From contig CABFPE010000187.1 of NCBI GenBank assembly GCA_900660155.1, forward strand, positions 463,037-527,036: a stretch of 64,000 bases of DNA, given 5' to 3'. Made by a program: the position numbers and the translations under genes. Below the pieces are notes generated by a model. That model saw only the letters and a program-made list of their open reading frames with translations, did not search any database and was not told the origin of the DNA. Source of the stretch: Hofstenia miamia. Lineage: Eukaryota > Xenacoelomorpha > Acoela > Hofsteniidae. Of the stretch, positions 57,134 through 64,000 are shown piece by piece (the stretch's first letter is position 1; each line of letters begins with the position of its first letter).

Positions 57134-57260
57134 TTGGGTAGTCTTTATGGGCATTTTTAATGAAGGATTACGTTGTGTAAGAGTAGAAGTGTATCGGTTA
57201 TTATCATACAGATCCGACAGCTTGTGAAAGCAACAATTGTGATCACATGAAAAAAGTCGT
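57134..57260 (-). pseudogene. Non-LTR ORF fragment (endonuclease-RT linker)
   Basis: Starting at gggtagtctttatgggca, this matches the linker block seen in copy 1 at about 56326-56430 (aggtagtctttatgggc ... ttattatcata ... gaaagcaa.aatt). It is only about 130 bases and diverged. Confidence 0.5.
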
Positions 57261-57679
57261 AGTAAATCTCGTCTTTCGTGAAATAAATATAAATAAAATT
57301 CTTAAAATCTTAATCGTTGCTTTATATCTATTACTCATGATGATAATTATGGGATATCTAATTTAGCATTTGATAAATAATTTTTAAAAGAAGTAATGCC
57401 TCAAAATCAAATCACACCCTATACGGTAAATAAAATATTTACAAGATTATAGAAAACAGCAAGTAGTCCGGATAAAATAAGCTAGTTGATCTTAAGGAAT
57501 TTGCTTCTGAGCTGGCAGAGGCAGCTACGTATATCTTAAATTTATTATTAAACAGCTGTTGTCCGAAAGTTCATCAAGCCAAACTATATCAAGCAGAAGA
57601 AGCTGAAAATGAGTTTCACAATGTATCATGTCTAGAAATAGTTAATAAATATTTAAAATGTGTCTTAACTATTGTTTCA

Positions 57680-58770
57680 GGTGCCAATCGATACGGTCTT
57701 GAAGATGGAATGCCATATATTCATCATTTACACCTAATGAAATGAAATGCTATCACATTTTACAAAAACTTTACTTTTCTATTTGGATATATGCTGCCCA
57801 GAAAAATATATTCTTTCATCCGAATATTCCAAAAAAACTCAAAATAATGTTTCAAAGCCATGGATTGATGCTAAATGCATCGAGATAATCCAAATAAAAA
57901 AACAGAAATGGAAAAAATACTTAAATTGCCAAACACTGGAAAATAATAATGCTTATAAATATGCACGATTATGTAATATTGCTATAAGAAAAGCAAGTAA
58001 TAATTATTCCCATTTTCAGTATCAAAGTCTTTCTTCCCAAAAAATAAGTGGGAATTTGTTAACAATTTGCTAAATAGAAAAAACATGCGAACCGAAGAAA
58101 TAGAAAGAATATACTATAAAGATAAATCCATTACAAATAAGAAGGAAATCTGCAATGCTTTCAATGAAGTTTTCCTAAATTTAGGAAACTACAACGGTAT
58201 GAATGTACCTTTTTGCCTTGATAAACCCAAAGGAACTCCAACCTCTTTCTCTTTTCGTTTTGCAACAAAATATGAAATCATAAAGTCGATACAATGTTTA
58301 AAAAATAAATCCAGTGGACCCTCTCTAATACCAACGTGGTTCCTAAAACTCTCAGGTGACTTAATAGCTGAACCAATATGCTACATTTTAAATAATTGTA
58401 TAAAACACTCCTTTTTTCCAGATGAATTAAAATTGGCAAATATAACACCATTATTTAAAAGAAATGATCCCGAAGATTGCGAAAATTATAGACCCATTTC
58501 GATCACTTCTCCAATCAGCAAAATTTTTGAACGAATTCTTTTTAATCAAATTAACGAACATCTTTGTAAACATGATCTCTACTCCAAAACACAATATGGT
58601 TTTCGTAAAGGTATTTCTACGAGCGACGCTTTAATACAAGCTACAGAAAAATGGCGATCAACAATAAATGATAATGAATACTCAGCAATTGCTTGCTTCC
58701 CATGCAGCAATGGAACATTCCGAGAATGTTCCAATATATCTGTAGACTTTTGTAATTATAATACTAGTTG
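57680..58770 (+). pseudogene. Non-LTR reverse transcriptase remnant, opposite strand
   Basis: Two frames on the + strand (57747-58073 and 58067-58771) overlap by 7 bases and together read an ORF2 N-terminal RT part. Blocks are NVSKPWIDAKCIEIIQIKKQ, the linker SNNYSHFQYQSL, KKEICNAFNEVFLNLG, LKNKSSGPSLIPTWFLKLSG, ANITPLFKRNDPEDCENYRP, ISITSPISKIFERILFNQIN, and LYSKTQYGFRKGISTSDAL. It stops after ATEKWRSTINDNEYSAIACF, just at the first catalytic Asp block, so the polymerase core is missing. One frameshift at about 58070. Confidence 0.9.
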
Positions 58771-58779
58771 ATTTAAGAT

Positions 58780-59585
58780 TACAAATAATTGTGTTGTTGC
58801 TAACTATAATTAGAGTCGCCATTGATAAATATAAATATCATTATGTATAAAGAATTTCAGTAAGACCTGATGAAGCAAGAAAAAGTATAAAGTATAGTAA
58901 TTGTCAGCAACTGAAAAATAATTGATAATTTGAATGACTACAGTGATGCTAAAACTCTATTGCTACTACTTGCACCTAGTTTTTGAAATCTTTGTAAAAA
59001 TAATGTTGGTCATTTTCTGAAACATCCTCAAAANTCAAGAATTTGATCAGCTCTATCTCCTGAATCTGCTGAACCCGGAATTACTGGGTTATTATCATCG
59101 GCAAAGGTCTTCAAAGAATAATTCATTACTACTGGTTAGTCCCTCACTATGTATTACATAACAGCATGAACCACATCTTCAGCTTCTTTGGGAGTATTGT
59201 AACCCAGCTCAATTTGTCCTACTGCAATGGGTCGGTAAATTCCTGCTTTCTTTTTGAAAGCAAACAATTTTGCATCGAAGAAGAAAGATCTGATGAGCTT
59301 TGGATAGCAACACAGAGATTTATTGCTACTGCTCTGTTGTCCTCTGTAGCCAGACCTTTCAGTAATTGTGGTCTTAGTTAATCAGGTTCATCAGGTGAGC
59401 AAGAGCGAAACTACTTCAAGCACTTTTTGACAAGGATTGTTCTCACAAAGTATGATCCAAACTAGAAAATGGCAACCACTGGGGATCTGCTGCATGGGCG
59501 TTTGCTTCTGATCTCTCAAACTATATCATCTGTTAGCTCAGCAATCCAGTCAAATGATGAAACAAGTTTTACTGCGTCTTTAACG
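58780..59585. other. Intergenic DNA, nothing firmly identified
   Basis: Slightly more balanced in base composition than its surroundings. A 71-codon + strand frame at 59166-59381 was not recognised. A single N lies at 59034. Confidence 0.4.
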
Positions 59586-59918
59586 TCAAACTAATTTGGT
59601 TTGTACACGTTTAGGAAGATCTAAATTTTTAAAACATTTGAATTTGTTTTGAGGAGTAAATTTATGAAATTCAGAAAATCCATAATGACTGCACTTCTCA
59701 GCAAAACCTTTTGGTTTCATATGCTTGCCTCCTCGGCGCTTGGAGATGAGGCAAATTTTAGGGAATGCTAGAAGAAGCGCCCAGTTCTTGATATCTTCAG
59801 CGTTGTTTGTAACATTTTTCATGTAGGATGAAAGCGAACAAGCTACTTGAATTCTAGCGCGTTTGGGGACACGCTTGATCACGGAAATATCAGAAGAGAG
59901 AATGGTTTTCAGCTTCAA
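59586..59918 (-). pseudogene. Possible retroelement ORF fragment
   Basis: A 110-codon minus-strand frame reading VIKRVPKRARIQVACSLSSY, then NWALLLAFPKICLISKRRGG. The 'RVPK..R..VA..L......N......W..LL.FP...L...RRGG' pattern recalls the N-terminal part of RT-containing ORFs widespread in invertebrate genomes. That is pattern memory only; the element class is uncertain. Confidence 0.4.
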
Positions 59919-59929
59919 ATAATTTTGCT

Positions 59930-62670
59930 GGAATCATATGAAATGTCCAATAAGTTGAGATCAAATCTGTAGAAGAATTACAGCAACGTTGTAGTGTGGT
60001 TTACTGCATTGTAATAAAGATAATTATTATCTATAATCTTTAGTGTCACGGCGAGACGTATGACCAATATCAGTGCACTTCACACGAAGCTATCCGCAGC
60101 TATTACACCACCGCAAGCACTAAAAAACTTTGAACAGAACTATCTTCATTAGTAGATATTGTTTTTAATTGAGCTTGTAATAGTCCTGTTTCTGTTACAA
60201 CTTCTGGCTAAGTTCCTTTTCTTTATTGCATTGTATTTATACAATTGCCATTTTCGTCTATTCAAATTATTTCTTTTTTCATTTATAGTTAAATATAATC
60301 TTAAATAACAACTAAAAATTTTTTTTGCAACCGTACAAGTTCCCACAAAGAATTAATAATTAACATTTTAAGAATCAGGCAGCATTGAAAATATTGATAA
60401 ACACAAAGACTAACATTTTGTTACATTGTGCAATATAAGAACTTCAATCTTTCAATCTATTAAATTTGTGCTTAAACAAGACTTATTAGTCACTTTACAT
60501 TACTTTCACCATCTGTACCTCAACAAAGACTTTCCGGAAACTAGCCCTTCTTGTGTATTAGCGCACAATTTATAATAGAGATTTGGTCACTGCACCCGCT
60601 AGACTCTTTCAATTGCGCTAATGCGAGATATTAGAGAGATCATTAGAGTTGCTCGTTAAACTAATAATGTATACTGTCTATTGTATTAAATTTATTGTTA
60701 ACTTTTAATCATTGCAATGTTGATTTTGTAAATTACTTAATTAAATTTTGTAAAGTTAGCACAATAAATATTGATTTTCAAAGAACCAAATGGAACATTT
60801 GCATCGGAAAACTAAAAATTTTATCCTCTTCCATTTTTCAAAATTTCAAGATATTAGTTACATTTATAAATTTTAACAAAAATAGTATGTTCATATGTTA
60901 AAACTTCGTGTACGTAAAGTTATTTCTTTTTAAAATACAAATATCTGTATTAGATTTAATTCAAATATTTTTGAAAGTTTTGGACGATTAAAACATTTAT
61001 TCTAAGATATAATTACAAACAAATCACTAAATAAAATAAAACTTCTATAAATAAATTTCGATCAAAAAACTCCCCAAGTTTCTGAATTGATGACAACTTG
61101 ATTAATCTTATCCATCCACATCTTCCTTTCTTCCCGAGTGTCTGTAGAAATCAAGTGACTAAAATAACTTTTACATGAAGTAAATTGTTATACAGAAATA
61201 TAAACAACTATTCAGCAAAATAATATCAAACAGTATTCTCCACATTACTAAGATTTATTTATACTAAATCATCAGATTTTCTTTAAATCTTAAAACAACT
61301 TCAATTGCTTGAAAATGCTGCGATTTAAATTTTTTTTGAAAAAAATTGAAAATAGTCAAAATTATGAATTCAAAAATTACTTAATTGGCCGATTAATTTT
61401 TGTAACAGGAATTATGAAAGAATTAGGCCGAGCACATTCCGTGCGTTTGGCAGAACGAACTTCTCCAACAGAATGACCTGGTTTGAACTTCAATGAAAGT
61501 GACTTCAATGGTCTCTAAATACGTAATCAAATCAAACATTTGTCTGCAACAATTGCAATATATTAACACAGCAAAATTTGTCAAAAATTTATGAAAAGCA
61601 ATGACCTATAATAAAATATTACAAAGTACCTAATTTTCTTAGAAATAATATTAAATATTTGGATTTATATATTAACCACTATTTCTTAAAGAATAAAATT
61701 ACTAATATAGTTATCCAATCTGTAAAAAACTTAATGATCTTATATCGTGATCAAGTGAGTGAACAAAAGGAGGGCAAGCCCCGCGAAATTCTTTAAAAAT
61801 ATTAAAAAATAGACGCTAAAAATGTATTTAACGACTTAGTTTTTTTATGATTCCGAATGTTGTAAGAAATTGATTAGCCAATCCAAATCAATTTGAAACC
61901 GTGCCAGGGGACATTCCACAATGTCTCCCCTTGCAAAACCGAACTATAGTGATACAAGTGTCAATCAGATAAGAAAGATTTAGAGTTAATGCAAATAGAC
62001 ATTGAACTAATAACGAATGATGCAGAATTACTAATCGTTTTGTAAGAAATTTGCGGGTATACTAACTGAGGAACTACAAATTTTACACTAAAATTAACGG
62101 CGTACTGAGTGCATTTTCAAACTCAATCATGAAATAATCGATTACAATATGTATTACTCTTGAAGAATCAATAAAATGTGGGCTAGTATTTGATAAGAGT
62201 GTGGCTGGTCTGCATTTTTGTTGACAAAACAATGTTTAGCGAAAACTATTTGGAAAGCACAGTCATCCTAGAAATCAAAATGAACAATTGATGAACATTG
62301 ATCACAATTTCAAACTCATTCTTTCGCATGAAGATTCAAAACGCTGATAATATATTTGCGCATAAAACTAAAAAATTCAATTACTTTGACATTTTCGTCT
62401 TCAGGATACTCCCAAAAAATAATCTGTGTGTTATCCAAAACACTCCATCGACGTTGCCAGAAAAGAGTCTCAGATTGTTCATCATAAATGTACTGAAATA
62501 CATAATGCTAAATTTAAGAATTTTAATATAACATACTAAAAATCCTTTGTGAGATATATGTTAATGCAGAATTATTTTAAGAATAAAAACCTCAAGTCTG
62601 CAAGTGATGAGTATTTGACTGATGAACTCGCATAAAGGTGTGCTCTAAATTAGACCATATTAGATCATCT
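59930..62670. other. Intergenic DNA, nothing identified
   Basis: Very AT-rich. The short frames at 60149-60346 (-), 60695-60901 (+) and 62298-62531 (+) show no recognisable domain. Confidence 0.4.
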
Positions 62671-62673
62671 ATT

Positions 62674-62676
<3 letters not shown>

Positions 62677-62722
<46 letters not shown>
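62677..62722. repeat. (AT)n microsatellite
   Basis: About 46 bases of alternating AT. Another (AT)n tract begins at about 63966 and runs to the end of the window. Confidence 0.95.
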
Positions 62723-62725
<3 letters not shown>

Positions 62726-62794
62726 AATTACTAAATACAGGATCTAACTTCTTATGGACAAATATCCATGAAAATGAATTGAAAAGGCCAACAT

Positions 62795-63110
62795 TTGATA
62801 TCAACTGATATGGTCTTAAGGTGCCCTGATTTTAGCAAGGAATTTACTCTAAAAGCAAATAACTCAACTAAAGACAGAGAGTATTTGGTATGCTATTGGG
62901 GAACTAAGTCACTTAAACATTATCTAAATGATCAGAAGTTCAAGATTATGACAGACCATAAACCACTTTTAGGATTAATTAAAACAAATATCCTGCAAAT
63001 AATAGGCACACGAGAAATTTCCAAATATTAGAAGTCGGAAGGATTTGGATTTGAATTAACTATGATTGATCACACTATACAATAGTTGGTAGCAATACCC
63101 TTTGGTCTTA
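62795..63110 (+). pseudogene. Ty3/gypsy RNase H fragment
   Basis: The + strand reads VLRCPDFSKEFTLKANNSTK, DREYLVCYWGTKSLKHYLND and QKFKIMTDHKPLLGLIKTN, then after a stop a degraded FGFELTMIDHTIQ. This matches the gypsy RT-RNase H junction ('(V)L..PDF.K.F.L.TDAS...E.EYLA..W...K...YL.G..F.I.TDH.PL'). The stretch between the first Asp block and REYL is deleted, removing about 40 residues including the usual TDAS motif. Frames after 63030 are too decayed to assign. Confidence 0.82.
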
Positions 63111-63967
63111 ATTACCGCTGCTCACGTTGCAAAAGCATTTATAAAAAATTGGTTTCATCGATATGGACCACAGCAGTGTTTTGCATTGTGATTAGGGACG
63201 ACATTTTGAGTCGAAATTATTCTGTTCAATGTAAAAAATGGGTATCATTCAAAAAAGCAGGACAACTATTTACTATCAAAAAACAAAATGGCGTATATGA
63301 GAGGGTACATAGATCACTACAAGAGCGATTACAATGCTTCAATTGGAAATTTGGTAGGTAATTGATCAAAAACGGTGTATGCTATAGAAAGCACCACGAT
63401 GGTTTAAATTGTTCACGAAGATTGCTTATTGTTTAACAATAAAAAAGAGAAGTATTGTGCGGCAAAAAGGAATGCCTCACATTCATTAGTTGGAAGATGA
63501 GTTCTATTCAGACATTTTGTTCCTAATGGCAAATTAGCACCCCATTCGGTAGTGGTGATGTTGTTGATTACCCTAGTAATCAGGTCTTAGTATTACAGAG
63601 TGGTCGATCAATGAATATACGTGATTACAAATTGGTTGCAGAAATTTCCCTTAGATCATATTCGGCCGAGAAGGATGTACAGCGGATTAATACAATTTGT
63701 ACCAGCTTGTTTTTTTGAAATAGAAAATAAGCTCGAAATAGAAAGCTTGAAGCTGCGTATATTTTACATTAGAGGTTTTCTTTCACTTGGTGACTGTTTA
63801 GCACATGAAAACAGTAAAATGTTACCATTTTGACGATTTTCAGAGGTCCCGCTACATAACGTGACAGGGGAATTTCTCAAATTTGCACAACTTGATGAAG
63901 TCATGTAGCTGCACAATTGCTATGAAAAAGAACTTGATCCGCAAAAAGGTGCAAAATGAAACATTTA

Positions 63968-64000
<33 letters not shown>
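63111..64000 (+). other. Unassigned sequence to window end
   Basis: Frames at 63086-63361 and 63621-63833 could be further decayed gypsy or unrelated DNA; neither shows a motif I can name. The window ends in an (AT)n microsatellite. Confidence 0.35.

Noticed and set aside
56326-57150. ggtagtctttatgggc pair as a target-site duplication
   Set aside because: The two copies do not flank an element directly; they are the same ORF block in two related retrotransposon fragments.

Overview
This window is non-coding-rich, strongly AT-biased animal DNA. Genes are split by long introns with TTTAG/GTAAGT-type junctions, and the intergenic and intronic space is full of decayed transposable elements. No prokaryotic operons, rRNA or tRNA genes or CRISPR arrays were seen. 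The protein-coding genes and the repeat mix (a GalEa-like short-LTR Ty1/copia, several non-LTR reverse transcriptases, Ty3/gypsy, Tc1 and mariner) fit an invertebrate, possibly an arthropod such as a crustacean, but the sequence does not fix the species.

Two host genes are supported. (1) MGAT1 (GnT-I), the Golgi enzyme that starts complex/hybrid N-glycan synthesis, lies on the + strand from 17502 to 39976 in eight recognisable exons. Their phases join into 390 codons without a break, including the EDD metal/UDP-sugar motif assembled across an intron. The N-terminal membrane-anchor exon is not certain; a candidate is at 16582-16665. (2) A divergent Smoothened-like seven-transmembrane receptor lies at 52357-54249 (+) as one uninterrupted 630-codon reading frame.

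Layout: 1-2200 holds a 1.67 kb foldback element and a short duplication. 2750-4121 has a 37-bp minisatellite and the 3' end of one copia copy running into a 1 kb assembly gap (4122-5121). 5122-5290 is a reverse transcriptase scrap. 7173-11579 is a nearly complete copia element on the minus strand (LTR, PPT, RNase H/RT, integrase, protease, gag, initiator-Met tRNA primer site), broken by frameshifts. 12765-15929 holds a Harbinger-like MITE, a reverse transcriptase scrap and a dead Tc1 element. 16.5-40 kb is the MGAT1 locus, whose introns carry a dead mariner, reverse transcriptase scraps, TIR elements, local tandem duplications and a dead Ty3/gypsy integrase. 41-50 kb holds a long palindrome, a 2.0 kb TIR element with 28 copies of a 41-bp unit, a reverse transcriptase remnant, a 148-bp tandem repeat and two MITE relatives. 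52.3-54.3 kb is the Smoothened-like gene. 54.8-58.8 kb is a nest of related non-LTR retrotransposon pieces in both orientations. 58.8-64 kb has few identifiable features apart from a possible retroelement fragment and a gypsy RNase H fragment near the end.

Two short assembly gaps (30178-30198 and 49761-49781) are flanked on both sides by the same ~190-230 bp, which looks like assembly error. I saw no gene cluster or defence-like system. The items most worth a second look are the divergent receptor, the 28-copy array inside a TIR element, and the foldback element.
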